From: Methylovirgula sp.
GTDB lineage: Bacteria > Pseudomonadota > Alphaproteobacteria > Rhizobiales > Beijerinckiaceae
Assembly (NCBI RefSeq): GCF_037200945.1
Contig: NZ_JBBCGP010000001.1
Coordinates: forward strand, 2,416,501 to 2,480,500
Direction of reading: 5' to 3'
Length of the DNA stretch: 64,000 bases
Part shown: piece by piece, positions 35,542 through 44,727 of the stretch
How the letters are laid out: each line of letters begins with the position of its first letter
Numbering within the stretch: position 1 is the first letter of the stretch
Program-made: the position numbers and the translations under genes
The notes under the pieces: model-generated
Database searches by the model: none
The model's input: only the letters and a program-made list of their open reading frames with translations
What the model was told of the DNA's origin: nothing

Positions 35542-36783
35542 TCAGAAGATTGCACCGGGCGTTGGCCGAGGCGCAGATCGGAGCTGCCGGCGATGATGCG
35601 GCAGAACACCTTCGCGCAGCGCGGCGCGGCGCAACGGACCGAGCGCCGACATAGCGAAGAAGCCGAGCCCCCGGAGCATATCGACGGGCAGGGCGTCGGA
35701 AAGCATGGAGCGGTTCAGGACGTCAATTCCGCGAACGCGAATATCAATATCGGGCTCCTGCGCCGCCGCATAACGATGCAGTGCCGCCGCGCCGCCGACA
35801 TCCTCCCGCGCTTGGCGTGCGGTCTCCAGGCTTGAAGTGAGCGCTGCGATATCACGCAAGCTGAGGTTCAGGCCCTGCGCTGCCAGGGGCGGAAAGGTAT
35901 GGGCCGCCTCCGCGATCAGCGCGATGCGGCGCCCCGTCAAACGTGCGGCGCGCATCCCCGCCATTGGAAAGAAGCCGGGATCGCTGTCGAGCCGCATCTC
36001 GCCGTAGATTTCCTCCACCTCGTGCGCGATATCCGCCGCGAGATAGTCGGCGTCCAGCCCGTGGCGCCGCTGCGCCTCTTGCGGAGACATCAGCCAGACA
36101 AGGCTTGAGCGATGTTGTGCCTCGCCGCGCGGCGGCAGGGGGACGAGCGTGCAGGGGCCGCTGCGGGTATGGAATTCGATAGAGCGATCGTGGTGCGGAC
36201 GTTCGTGCGCCAAAAGCACAGTGAGGGCGACCTGCGGGTAGGTCCAGCGGCGCGTGCCGATGCCGGCCTTTTTGCGCATCGTCGAGCGCTGGCCATCGGC
36301 AGCAACGATCAGCTTTGCGTCGATCCGGCGCCCCGATGCGAAGACGGCGGTGACGCCGTCGGTATGATACTCAATGTCGGCGACCAAGTCTTCGACCCGG
36401 CGAATATCCGGATTCCGCCGCACGAGATCGGCGAGACGCAGAACCAGCTTGTCATTTTCGATATTGGCGCCGAGCGCGTTGAGGCCGATTTCGTCTGCCG
36501 CGAAGGTCAGCGATGGAATCGGCACCGGCGCATTGGTGGCGTCGATGAGATCGATCGCGACGATTTTCGCGGCGATGCTGGCAAGGTCAGGCCAGAGCTT
36601 CTGCGCTCGCAAGAAACGCAGCGAACCCTCGAACAGCGCAACCGTACGCCCGTTGCTCGCTGCTTCGAGCGGCCCGGCGAGCGCGACGGAGTGGCCGGAA
36701 TTGGCGAGAGCCAGCGCCGCACAAAGCCCGGCCGCGCCGGCACCGACGACGAGAATATCGACCGCGGAATCCGCCCGAGTCAA
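35542..36783 (-). CDS. UbiH/UbiF/COQ6-family FAD monooxygenase
   Basis: The flavoprotein has 413 residues. The N-terminal Rossmann motif VDILVVGAGAAGLCAALALA binds FAD, LIVAADGQRSTMRKKAGI is the DG motif, and ALIAEAAHTFPPLAAQGLNL is the family signature (GD/EAAH...P..QGLN). This group hydroxylates the ubiquinone ring; which position cannot be told. It starts 18 bases after the citrate synthase stop on the same strand and may share its transcript. Confidence 0.88.
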   Translation of the reverse strand: MTRADSAVDILVVGAGAAGLCAALALANSGHSVALAGPLEAASNGRTVALFEGSLRFLRAQKLWPDLASIAAKIVAIDLIDATNAPVPIPSLTFAADEIGLNALGANIENDKLVLRLADLVRRNPDIRRVEDLVADIEYHTDGVTAVFASGRRIDAKLIVAADGQRSTMRKKAGIGTRRWTYPQVALTVLLAHERPHHDRSIEFHTRSGPCTLVPLPPRGEAQHRSSLVWLMSPQEAQRRHGLDADYLAADIAHEVEEIYGEMRLDSDPGFFPMAGMRAARLTGRRIALIAEAAHTFPPLAAQGLNLSLRDIAALTSSLETARQAREDVGGAAALHRYAAAQEPDIDIRVRGIDVLNRSMLSDALPVDMLRGLGFFAMSALGPLRRAALREGVLPHHRRQLRSAPRPTPGAIF

Positions 36784-36801
36784 AATCTTGCTCGCAAAAT
36801 C

Positions 36802-38118
36802 CTACTCGCGCTCGTCGATCGGCACGTAGGGGCGTTCGCGCGCGCCGGTGTAAAGCTGGCGCGGCCGGCCGATCTTCTGGCCCGGATCTTCGATCATTTC
36901 CTTCCACTGGGCGACCCAACCGGCGGTGCGCGCCACGGCGAAAAGCACGGTGAACATGGAGGTCGGGAAGCCCATCGCCTTCAACGTGATGCCCGAATAG
37001 AAGTCGATATTCGGATAGAGCTTCTTTTCGATGAAATAATCGTCGTGGAGTGCGATCTGCTCAAGCTCCATCGCGACATCGAGCAGCGGATCGTCTTTCT
37101 TGCCCGCCGCTTCGAGAACCGCGTGACAGGTCTTCTGCATGAGCTTGGCGCGCGGATCGTAGTTTTTATAGACGCGATGGCCGAAGCCCATGAGACGGAA
37201 CGAATCGTTCTTGTCTTTGGCGCGAGCGATATATGTCGGAATGTTCTCGACCCGGCCGATCTCCTCAAGCATTTTGAGCGCGGCTTCATTGGCGCCGCCA
37301 TGCGCCGGGCCCCAGAGACACGCGACACCCGCCGCGACACAGGCGAAAGGATTGGCGCCGGAGGAGCCGGCGAGCCGCACCGTCGACGTCGAAGCGTTCT
37401 GCTCGTGGTCGGCGTGCAGGATGAAAATCTGGTCGAGCGCGCGCGCCATTACCGGATTGACTTTGAAGTCCTCGCAGGGAACGGCGAAGCACATGCGCAG
37501 GAAGTTCGAAGAATAGTCGAGTTCGTTCTTTGGATAAACGAAGGGCTGACCGATCGAATATTTGTACGCCATCGCCGCGAGGGTTGGCAGCTTCGCAATC
37601 AGCCGCATCGAAGCAACCATGCGCTGCTTCGGATCAGAGATATTCGTCGAGTCGTGATAGAAGGCTGAGAGCGCGCCGACGCAGGCAACGAGGACTGCCA
37701 TCGGATGCGCATCGCGGCGGAAGCCCTGGAAGAAGCGGGCGAGCTGTTCGTGCACCATCGTGTGGCGCGTGATGCGATGCACCCAATCCGCGCGCTGCGC
37801 CGGCGTCGGCAGTTCGCCATAAAGAAGAAGGTAGGACGTTTCGAGGAAGTCGCCCTGTTCGGCGAGCTGTTCGATCGGATAACCACGATAGAGCAGGACA
37901 CCCTTGTCGCCGTCGATATAGGTGATTTCCGACTCGCAGCTTGCGGTCGACGTGAAGCCCGGGTCGTAGGTGAACATCCCCGTCTGCGCGTAAAGCTTGC
38001 TGATGTCGACGACCGCCGGCCCGATATTGCCCTCCTTGACCGGCAAATCGATCGTCTTGTCGCCGATCGAGAATTTGGCCGAGTCGCTCGCGGAAGCCTG
38101 CTTGGGTGCATCGAGCAT
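36802..38118 (-). CDS. gltA: Citrate synthase
   Basis: The type II citrate synthase has about 438 residues. It shows the N-terminal extension with FTYDPGFTSTASCES, GVLLYRGYPIEQLAEQGDF, catalytic His residues in LHADHEQNASTSTVR and MGFGHRVYKNYDPRA, and the catalytic Asp region near FYSGITLKAMG. It condenses oxaloacetate and acetyl-CoA, entering the TCA cycle. The ATG at 38118 (MLDAPKQ) is favoured by the AGAAGG site and by family length; the longer frame upstream has no homology. It is downstream of gltX, an arrangement common in Hyphomicrobiales. Confidence 0.96.
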   Translation of the reverse strand: MLDAPKQASASDSAKFSIGDKTIDLPVKEGNIGPAVVDISKLYAQTGMFTYDPGFTSTASCESEITYIDGDKGVLLYRGYPIEQLAEQGDFLETSYLLLYGELPTPAQRADWVHRITRHTMVHEQLARFFQGFRRDAHPMAVLVACVGALSAFYHDSTNISDPKQRMVASMRLIAKLPTLAAMAYKYSIGQPFVYPKNELDYSSNFLRMCFAVPCEDFKVNPVMARALDQIFILHADHEQNASTSTVRLAGSSGANPFACVAAGVACLWGPAHGGANEAALKMLEEIGRVENIPTYIARAKDKNDSFRLMGFGHRVYKNYDPRAKLMQKTCHAVLEAAGKKDDPLLDVAMELEQIALHDDYFIEKKLYPNIDFYSGITLKAMGFPTSMFTVLFAVARTAGWVAQWKEMIEDPGQKIGRPRQLYTGARERPYVPIDERE

Positions 38119-38271
38119 GAAAGTCTGCCTTCTTTTGTGATTATCATCCGTGTGCGTTGCCGGCCCAAGGGGTGGCCATGAGCGGGCGCCGCCAGAGCGG
38201 ACTTGGTGCAATGCAGTATTGCCTATCGCATAGTCGAGTCGTGTTCAAGGTCGCGAGGGTTCTGCGGCAGG

Positions 38272-39690
38272 TCAAAGGCTTTGATCGGTCAGGCGAGCGA
38301 GGCTTTCGTCGCGCCCAAGAACACCGAAGACATCGAAAATCCCCGGCGATGTTGCTCGCCCGGTCAGCGCTGCGCGCAAAGGTTGGGCAACCTGACCAAG
38401 TTTCAAGTGATTTTCCTCGGCGTAATGTCGCACGACATTTTCCGTCGTCGTCGAATTCCAGGTCTCAAGGCTCACCAGCTCCGGCAAAAGGCCGCGCAAA
38501 TGTGCGCGAGCCGATGCATCGAGGATGCCAGCCGCCGCGGCATCGAGCGCCAGCGGCCGTTGGGCGAACAGAAAGACAGCGCCGTCGCGCAGTTCGGTTA
38601 GAGTCTTCGCGCGCTCCTTGAGGCCGGGCATTGCAGCAAGCAGCTTTTGCCGCATGCCGGCATCGAAGTTTTGCGGGAAAGTGGCATTTTCCGGCAGGTG
38701 CGGCAGTGTGTCGATCAGAAGATTGACCAGCGTTTCGTCATCCGTCGTTCGGATATAATGGCCGTTCATGTTTTCGAGTTTGGCGAAATCGAACCGTGCC
38801 GCCGAACGCCCGACATGACCGAGATCGAACGCGGCGATCATCTCTTCAGTCGAAAAATATTCCTGGTCGCCGTGGCTCCAGCCAAGGCGAACGAGATAAT
38901 TGCGCAACGCGGCCGGCAGATAGCCCATGGCGCGATAGGCATCGACGCCAAGCGCGCCATGCCGCTTCGACAATTTCGCGCCGTCGGCGCCGTGGATCAG
39001 CGGGATATGCGCCATGCGCGGCACATCCCAGCCCAACGCCTCGTAAATTCGCATCTGCCTAGCGGCATTGGTGAGGTGATCGTCGCCGCGGATAATATCG
39101 GTGATGCTCATGTCGTGATCGTCGACGACGACGGCGAGCATATAGGTCGGCGTTCCGTCGGAGCGCAGCAAAACGAAATCGTCGAGATTTTCATTCGCCC
39201 AGGCGACGCGCCCCTGGACGAGATCATCGAGCACTGTCTCGCCAAGTTGTGGCGCCTTGAGCCGGACCACCGGTTTGACACCGGCTGGCGCTTCCGAAGC
39301 GGGCTTGTCGCGCCAGCGCCCGTCGTAGCGCGGTGGCTTGCCTTCGGCGCGTGCCTTGGCGCGCATATCGTCGAGCTCTTGCGGCGTCGCATAGCAATGA
39401 TAGGCGCGCCCCGCGGCGAGCAATTGTTCGGCGATTTCGCGATGGCGTGCCGCGCGCTGGAACTGGTGCACGACATCGCCATCCCAATCGAGGCCGAGCC
39501 ATTTCAGCCCGTCGAGAATGGCGGTGATCGCTGCATCCGTCGAACGCTCGCGGTCCGTATCCTCGATCCGCAGCAGCATTTTGCCGCCCGCGTGACGCGC
39601 ATAGAGCCAGTTGAACAGTGCCGTCCGTGCCCCGCCAATGTGCAGAAACCCGGTCGGCGAAGGCGCAAAACGTGTCACCACCTGAGCCAT
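38272..39690 (-). CDS. gltX: Glutamyl-tRNA synthetase
   Basis: This class I aminoacyl-tRNA synthetase has 472 residues. The HIGH-type motif is in RFAPSPTGFLHIGGARTALF and the KMSKS-type motif is AKLSKRHGALGV. RIEDTDRERS and GRWRDK are also typical. The C-terminal anticodon-binding domain is complete. It charges tRNA-Glu. It is divergent from comEC, with a pair of hairpins in the intergenic region, and precedes gltA on the same strand by 153 bases. Confidence 0.96.
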   Translation of the reverse strand: MAQVVTRFAPSPTGFLHIGGARTALFNWLYARHAGGKMLLRIEDTDRERSTDAAITAILDGLKWLGLDWDGDVVHQFQRAARHREIAEQLLAAGRAYHCYATPQELDDMRAKARAEGKPPRYDGRWRDKPASEAPAGVKPVVRLKAPQLGETVLDDLVQGRVAWANENLDDFVLLRSDGTPTYMLAVVVDDHDMSITDIIRGDDHLTNAARQMRIYEALGWDVPRMAHIPLIHGADGAKLSKRHGALGVDAYRAMGYLPAALRNYLVRLGWSHGDQEYFSTEEMIAAFDLGHVGRSAARFDFAKLENMNGHYIRTTDDETLVNLLIDTLPHLPENATFPQNFDAGMRQKLLAAMPGLKERAKTLTELRDGAVFLFAQRPLALDAAAAGILDASARAHLRGLLPELVSLETWNSTTTENVVRHYAEENHLKLGQVAQPLRAALTGRATSPGIFDVFGVLGRDESLARLTDQSL

Positions 39691-39829
39691 GAGCGAAGTC
39701 TGATCCTCTTACCTGTAATCCGATCATAAAGTGCAGCCCGGAGGGCCGGGCGCGGTTTAGCACGGACAGGGCGAAAGAAAAGCCCGCGGCCTTGCCACGC
39801 GCCGGTCTCGGATCAATCATGCCCCCGCG

Positions 39830-39892
39830 CCTAAGTCGGGGCTGCCCGACTTAGGGTTTCAAAATACCCAACTCGGGCGAGCCCGGAGTTGG
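39830..39892. repeat. Two adjacent hairpins between gltX and comEC
   Basis: The first has perfect 11-bp arms, CCTAAGTCGGG and CCCGACTTAGG, with a GCTG loop (39830-39855). The second has CCAACTCGGG with CCCGGAGTTGG, one bulged base (39868-39892). They lie in the divergent promoter region, the second ending only 11 bases before the comEC ATG. They may be an extragenic repeat unit or affect comEC translation. Confidence 0.6.
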
Positions 39893-40483
39893 CGGGGAGT
39901 GCGATGACGGAACGGGCGGGGACGACCTTTGCGAGCGGCTTCGCGCCGGCGCGCTTCGGCCTGCGCCTCGTGCAATTCGCCGGGTCGACGCGTCAGGCGT
40001 TTCAGCAGGCCGTCGAAATCGAGGCTGCCGAGCGGCGGTTTTTCCTCTGGCTCCCGGTCGCCGCCGGCGCGGGCGTTATCCTCTATCTCACCGCCGACCG
40101 GGAGCCCTCGCTCTGGTATGCCGGTTTCGCTGCCATCTTGTTTGGCGCACTGGCTGCGGGGCTGCGCCAGCATCGCCATGCGCAAAGCGTCGCGCTTGTG
40201 CTTTGTTGCGTCTGCCTGGGATTATTTTCAGCAAGCTGGCGCGCGGCGCGGGTCGCGGCGCCGGTGCTCGATCATATCCGCGTTACGACGCTCGAAGGCA
40301 TGATCGAGGAAATGGATTTTCGCGAGCAGGGCGCGCGCTTTCTGCTGCGTGTGGATCACGCCGATGGGCTTGCGGCACAGGCGACGCCCTATCGCGTGCG
40401 TCTAACCTTGAAGCGAACGCCGCCGTTCGAGGCGGGCAGTTATGTGCGGCTCAAGGCGCGGCTGCTGCCGCCAGCACAGGAGA

Positions 40484-40492
40484 GTTTGCCGG
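40484..40492 (+). repeat. Target site duplication, left copy
   Basis: GTTTGCCGG lies immediately before the left end of the insertion sequence and is repeated exactly at 42051-42059. A 9-bp duplication fits the IS50-like part of the IS4 family. Confidence 0.95.
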
Positions 40493-42050
40493 CTTTCAAT
40501 TACCCATAAATTTTTGTCCCGATCGCAGCACCCAATTCGATATCCGTTAGCTTGGATAGACCGCGCCATATCACGATATTTCCCGGAGGTGGATCGCTGG
40601 CTCTCGCTAAGTATCCTCCAAGCCGCGCTACTTTAACGACGTAGTGCGAGAGCGTTTTTCGCCGAGTACTATCACCATTCCGATCTTTCACTAGATGATC
40701 GAGAAGCTTAATTTCGATCTCGGTCATCGCCATTTGCGGCGGCGCATTCGGCGTGGAACGATTGAGCATCGTCATCCAGAAGACGCGCCAACTCACAATA
40801 CAGAAAACCGCGATCAGATTCACTAGACGCTCAGCGGTCCGCAGTTTCGACTCCTCCGCCTTGCAGCCTGATTTGAGGATTTTATGGAAGACCTCGATTT
40901 TCCACCTCAACGCGTACCATTCGATCTTCTCGATGGCGTCCTTGCGCGATTGGACCGGAAGATCGGTGAGGAGCTTCCATTCGATCTTCTTTCGCCGCTT
41001 CGGCCTTCCCCGCTCTTGAGCGTGGATCACGGTCAGAGTGAGTGCGGGATATTTTTTCTGCTTGCCGATCGGCGGCAGAATTCGAAGCTTGCGGAAACGA
41101 ATTTCGAGAAGCGCTTCATCCGGTTCGCCTTTGTCGTCTTTAACCTTGATCCGATGTAGGCCTTTGATCGTAATCTCGTCCACTTCGTCGGCAATTGTAT
41201 GATTGCCGTCCCCGGCAAGCCGATCAACACAGGTTCGCACAAGAAAATGCGTTCCAACCTCCTCAGCCAAGCAAAACAGCTCATAAATGTCGCTCTCGCG
41301 ATCACCAATATGAACACATCGTCCGGGGGCAGCGAGAAGGTCGGTCGATTGCCGCAAATTCTCCAACCAGCGGATGCTCTCCTTATGCTCGATCGGAACC
41401 CGTGTTGGATTGATCTTTCGCTTCAGCGCCGTCGTCCCCTTGAACTTCTTGCGTGTCCAGAACTTGATTGCCGCCAATCCGAACGGAAGCCCCTCGGTCG
41501 TCACGGCGAGGCTTGAATGCATCAGGATGCCGCACTGCGTGCGTCCTGCCGTCTTACCCGTAAAGCCAATCAAATCCGGCTTCTCGCGCTTGAAGCTGAA
41601 TTCCGTCGTGTCATGCAGGACGAGGATCGGTCCCTCCGTCGCCGTTACGCGCCCGCGCGTCGCTTCGAAATGACCGCAAAGAATATCCGCCTCGTTGACC
41701 CGGTCATTAGAGAAGAATCGATAGGCGGCCTTCGTGTTGGCCCAGTCCTGACAAACAAGCGGGATGCTCTGACCCATGTCGCTCCCGATTTGTGCGAGCA
41801 ATTTGCAGAACCGGCGGCCGAGCCGTTCATCCTTAAACTTGCATCCCGCAGCTTCCCGATCAACCCAGGTCTCCATACCCGTCGTCAATCGCTCAGCACG
41901 CGCCTCCGCGCGTTCCTTCACCAAGCCCATCGAGCACCCCCACGCCTCCGAATCAGGTGCTCAACAACGAATCACAACAGATTCCGCCAATACAAGATCC
42001 CGCCCCCGGCGCCTCGTTCAAATCCGACGTCAAATGTGGGTAATTGAAAG
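40493..42050 (-). mobile_element. IS4-family insertion sequence inside comEC
   Basis: The element is 1,558 bases long. Its ends are perfect 14-bp inverted repeats: CTTTCAATTACCCA at the left and its complement TGGGTAATTGAAAG at the right. It carries one transposase gene on the minus strand, whose stop codon lies within the left inverted repeat, and is flanked by an exact 9-bp target duplication. Both repeats and the duplication are undamaged and the transposase is full length, so the insertion is recent and the element could still be active. Its base composition is visibly more AT-rich than comEC. Only one copy is in the window. Confidence 0.97.
40500..41930 (-). CDS. IS4-family transposase (IS50/Tn5-like)
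   Basis: The DDE transposase has 476 residues. The first Asp is Asp107 in VLHDTTEFSF, the second Asp210 in CVHIGDRESDIYELF, and the last residue Glu346 lies in the YREK signature (Tyr339, Arg342, Glu346, Lys353 within YALRWKIEVFHKILK). The N-terminal DNA-binding region has WVDREAAGCKFKDERLGRRF. It would cut and paste the element by recognising the 14-bp ends. The gene appears complete. Confidence 0.96.
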   Translation of the reverse strand: MGLVKERAEARAERLTTGMETWVDREAAGCKFKDERLGRRFCKLLAQIGSDMGQSIPLVCQDWANTKAAYRFFSNDRVNEADILCGHFEATRGRVTATEGPILVLHDTTEFSFKREKPDLIGFTGKTAGRTQCGILMHSSLAVTTEGLPFGLAAIKFWTRKKFKGTTALKRKINPTRVPIEHKESIRWLENLRQSTDLLAAPGRCVHIGDRESDIYELFCLAEEVGTHFLVRTCVDRLAGDGNHTIADEVDEITIKGLHRIKVKDDKGEPDEALLEIRFRKLRILPPIGKQKKYPALTLTVIHAQERGRPKRRKKIEWKLLTDLPVQSRKDAIEKIEWYALRWKIEVFHKILKSGCKAEESKLRTAERLVNLIAVFCIVSWRVFWMTMLNRSTPNAPPQMAMTEIEIKLLDHLVKDRNGDSTRRKTLSHYVVKVARLGGYLARASDPPPGNIVIWRGLSKLTDIELGAAIGTKIYG

Positions 42051-42059
42051 GTTTGCCGG
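42051..42059 (+). repeat. Target site duplication, right copy
   Basis: GTTTGCCGG lies directly after the right inverted repeat and is identical to the copy at 40484-40492. Confidence 0.95.
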
Positions 42060-43728
42060 GAGGCTACGATTTTGCCCGCGATGCGTGGTTCGCGCGCATC
42101 GGCGCGGTTGGCAATGTGGTCGGTCGCGTGACCCTGATGACGCCGCCGCATCCGCCGGGGCTTGTCGATTCCGCGCTGATGGCACTCGACCGCAGCCGCA
42201 ATGCTTTGGCTTTGCGCATCGATACGATTGTTGGCGGTGAAGCCGGTGCCGTTGCCGCGGCCATGGTGACAGGCAAGCGCGATCTGCTCTCGGACGATAC
42301 TAAGGACGTGATCCGCGAAGCCGGCATCTTTCACATCATCACGATTTCCGGCGTACAGATGACGCTGATGGCCGGCATTTTCTTCGTTGGCCTGCGGCGT
42401 GTATTGGCGCTTTCGCCGTCGCTGGCGCTGCGCTACCCGATCAAGCAATGGGCGGCCGCAACCGCCATTCTTGGCGCGATCTTCTATGACATCGCGACGG
42501 GCTCGCGCGTTGGCACCGAGCGGGCCTTGTTCATGACCTTGATCATGCTCGGCGCCGTGCTTGCCGGACGCCAGTCGCTCAGCATGCGCAATCTCGCGCT
42601 CGCCGCCGTGCTGGTGATGCTTGTTGCGCCCGAGGCGATCCTAGGCGCGAGCTTTCAGCTTTCCTTCGCCGCAGTCGCTGCGCTTGTCGCGGTGTATGAA
42701 TCGCGCGCCGAAAATGGCGCGCAAATTCGCGACGAGCGCGCCGGCCTTGTGGCGCCGTCGCCGATGCGGGCGCGGATCGCCGCGCTCCGCGCGTTCTTCG
42801 GCCATGGGCCGCCGGCTTTGCTATTTGCGACTCTCTGCGCGACGACGGCGACGGCCTCGTTCATGGCCTATGATTTCCATGAGCTCAATCCTTACGTGCT
42901 CATCGGCAATCCGCTGACGCTGACTCTCATCGAATTGTTCGCGGTGCCATGCGCGCTCCTCGGCACGCTGCTCTATCCGCTTGGGCTCGATGCGTTCGTC
43001 TGGCATTATCTCGGCCTCGGCATCCGTTTCGTGCTGTGGGTCGCACGCTGGATCGGCACGCTACCGGGCGCGTCAACGCATATCAATGTCTTCGCGCCCT
43101 GGGCGATCGTGTTTCTGACATTCGCGGTGCTTTCGGCGGTGATCTGGCGCTCGGCGCTGCTGCGGCTGACGGCCGTGCCGCTCGCAATCATCGGCCTCTA
43201 TGGCACGATGAATGGTCCATCCTTCGATATGGCGATTGCCGCGACCGGCGATGCCGTCGCCGTGCGCGGGGCGGACGGCGCGTTGACGATCATCGGCCGG
43301 CGGCCAAGCCAGTTCACGGTCGAGCAATGGCTCGGCGCCGACGCCGACGCGCGCGACCCGCATGAAGCAATCGACATGAGCGCCTGCGACCGCATCGGCT
43401 GCGTCGGCATTCTGGCCGATGGCCGCAGCGTTGCGCTGGTGCTGGACGACGCAGCTTTCGCTGAAGATTGCCTGCGCGCCGATATTGTCATCACGCCGCT
43501 CTACGCGCCGCCGGGCTGCGCCGCGCCGCTCGTCATCGATCGCGACAGGCTACGCGGCAGCGGCGCGATGCTTTTGCGCGCGCAAGGCAAGGGCTGGGCA
43601 TTCGACACCGCCCGTGCCGTGGACGAAGACCGGCCTTGGTCGCCAGCGCCACCTGTGTGGAAAAGGGCGCGTGCTGCGCCCGAGCAAAAAGCGAACGACA
43701 GTCCGGACGCTTCACAAGATTAGCCCGT

Positions 43729-43808
43729 TATGGCCGGGCTTGACCCGGCCATCCACGACTTACCTTGAGGGCCTTGCATGGATGGCCGGAACAAGTCCGG
43801 CCATGACG
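43729..43808. repeat. Extragenic palindromic repeat with two hairpins
   Basis: TGGCCGGGCTTGACCCGGCC and GGCCGGAACAAGTCCGGCCA each fold into a hairpin, about 35 bases apart, and the whole unit is itself an imperfect inverted repeat (TGGCCGGG...CCATCC and GGATGGCCGG...CCATGA). This form is common between genes in Hyphomicrobiales genomes. Here it separates the convergent comEC and lexA genes and may act as a bidirectional terminator. Confidence 0.8.
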
Positions 43809-43823
43809 CGCGTTCAACGCAGC

Positions 43824-44537
43824 TCAATATTTCCTGATGAGGCTCACCAGCTTGCCCTGGATGCGCACGCGGTCGGGGCCGAAAATGCGCGTCTCATAGG
43901 CCGAATTGGCGGCTTCGAGCGCGATCGAGGCGCCGCGCTTGCGCAGCCGCTTCAACGTCGCTTCCTCATCGTCGATGAGGGCGACGACGATGTCGCCGGT
44001 CTCGGCCGTGTCCTGCTTGCGGATCACCACCGTGTCGGCGTCGAAAATACCGGCGTCGATCATCGAATCGCCACGCACTTCGAGCGCGTAATGTTCGCCG
44101 GTCGAGAGCATGTCCGGGGACAGGGTGATCGTGTGGCTGCGGCTCTGCAAAGCGGTGATCGGCGTGCCCGCGGCGATACGGCCCATGACAGGAATGGCGA
44201 CCATGCCGGCGCGTTCATCCTCGTCCTCGAACGCGGGCATGACAGGGCGTACCTTGCCGAGATTGCCCTCGATGACTTCGGGCGAGAACTTGCGGCCACG
44301 TCCATGTGACATGGGCGTTGTCGACTCGGGCAGGCGCAAAACTTCGAGCGCGCGGGCGCGGTTCGGCAGGCGGCGGATGAAGCCGCGCTCCTCGAGCGCC
44401 AGGATCAAGCGATGGATGCCGGATTTCGAGCGCAGGTCGAGCGCTTCTTTCATCTCGTCGAAGGAGGGCGGGACGCCGGTCTCCTTCAGACGCTCGTTGA
44501 TGAAGCGCAGGAGTTCGCTTTGTTTACGGGTCAACAT
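43824..44537 (-). CDS. lexA: LexA repressor
   Basis: The protein has 237 residues. The N-terminal winged helix is LTRKQSELLRFINERLKETG with PPSFDEMKEALDLRSKSGIH. The self-cleavage site Ala-Gly is in GRIAAGTPITAL, the catalytic Ser in LEVRGDSMIDAGI and the Lys in EEATLKRLRKRG. LexA represses DNA-damage genes and is inactivated through RecA. A LexA site lies about 95 bases upstream, fitting autoregulation. The length and linker are those of alphaproteobacterial LexA. Confidence 0.96.
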   Translation of the reverse strand: MLTRKQSELLRFINERLKETGVPPSFDEMKEALDLRSKSGIHRLILALEERGFIRRLPNRARALEVLRLPESTTPMSHGRGRKFSPEVIEGNLGKVRPVMPAFEDEDERAGMVAIPVMGRIAAGTPITALQSRSHTITLSPDMLSTGEHYALEVRGDSMIDAGIFDADTVVIRKQDTAETGDIVVALIDDEEATLKRLRKRGASIALEAANSAYETRIFGPDRVRIQGKLVSLIRKY

Positions 44538-44630
44538 TCAGGCGCTCTCGCTCTTGGGCGGCTCCGGAGCCGAATCACTCCGGTTCAGAAGACGGGAAGC
44601 CGCTAAACAAAGAGTGAACAGAGCCTAACC

Positions 44631-44645
44631 GTTCTTGCTGTGTTC
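44631..44645. promoter_or_regulatory. LexA operator (SOS box)
   Basis: GTTCTTGCTGTGTTC fits the alphaproteobacterial LexA consensus GTTC-N7-GTTC exactly. It lies 94 bases upstream of lexA and 83 bases upstream of the divergent small membrane protein gene, so it could control both. Confidence 0.85.
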
Positions 44646-44727
44646 CGTCAAGGTGGGGCGATATTATATTTCGCGGGACCAACGCTAGATGTTGCATCCG
44701 TTTTGAGTGTTCTGGCAAAATCCGCGG

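Larger units (their letters stand above)
39904..43723 (+). pseudogene. comEC: ComEC/Rec2-family DNA uptake protein gene, split by an insertion sequence
   Basis: The N-terminal 196 codons (39904-40492) include membrane helices at about residues 60-115 and the DUF4131 start. The rest (42060-43723) continues with GYDFARDAWFARIGAVGN, then the Competence domain (TGKRDLLSDDTKDVIREAGI through HIITISGVQMTLMAG) with many membrane helices. Joining base 40492 to 42060 removes 1,567 bases and restores one frame, reading ESLPGGYDFA across the join. The intact protein would move single-stranded DNA through the inner membrane. As it stands the gene cannot make a full product. ATG 39904 has GGGGAG 6 bases upstream. 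Confidence 0.95.

Noticed and set aside
36112..37668. A 518-codon open frame on the plus strand opposite gltA and the UbiH-like gene
   Set aside because: It is antisense to two well-supported genes, its composition is Arg/Asp/Gly-rich in the way of reversed GC-rich codons, and it matches no family.
38647..39729. A 360-codon frame on the plus strand opposite gltX
   Set aside because: It is an antisense shadow; gltX motifs on the minus strand are decisive.
40493..42050. Composite transposon carrying passenger genes
   Set aside because: Only one insertion sequence is present and its ends are directly flanked by the target duplication, so it is a simple insertion.
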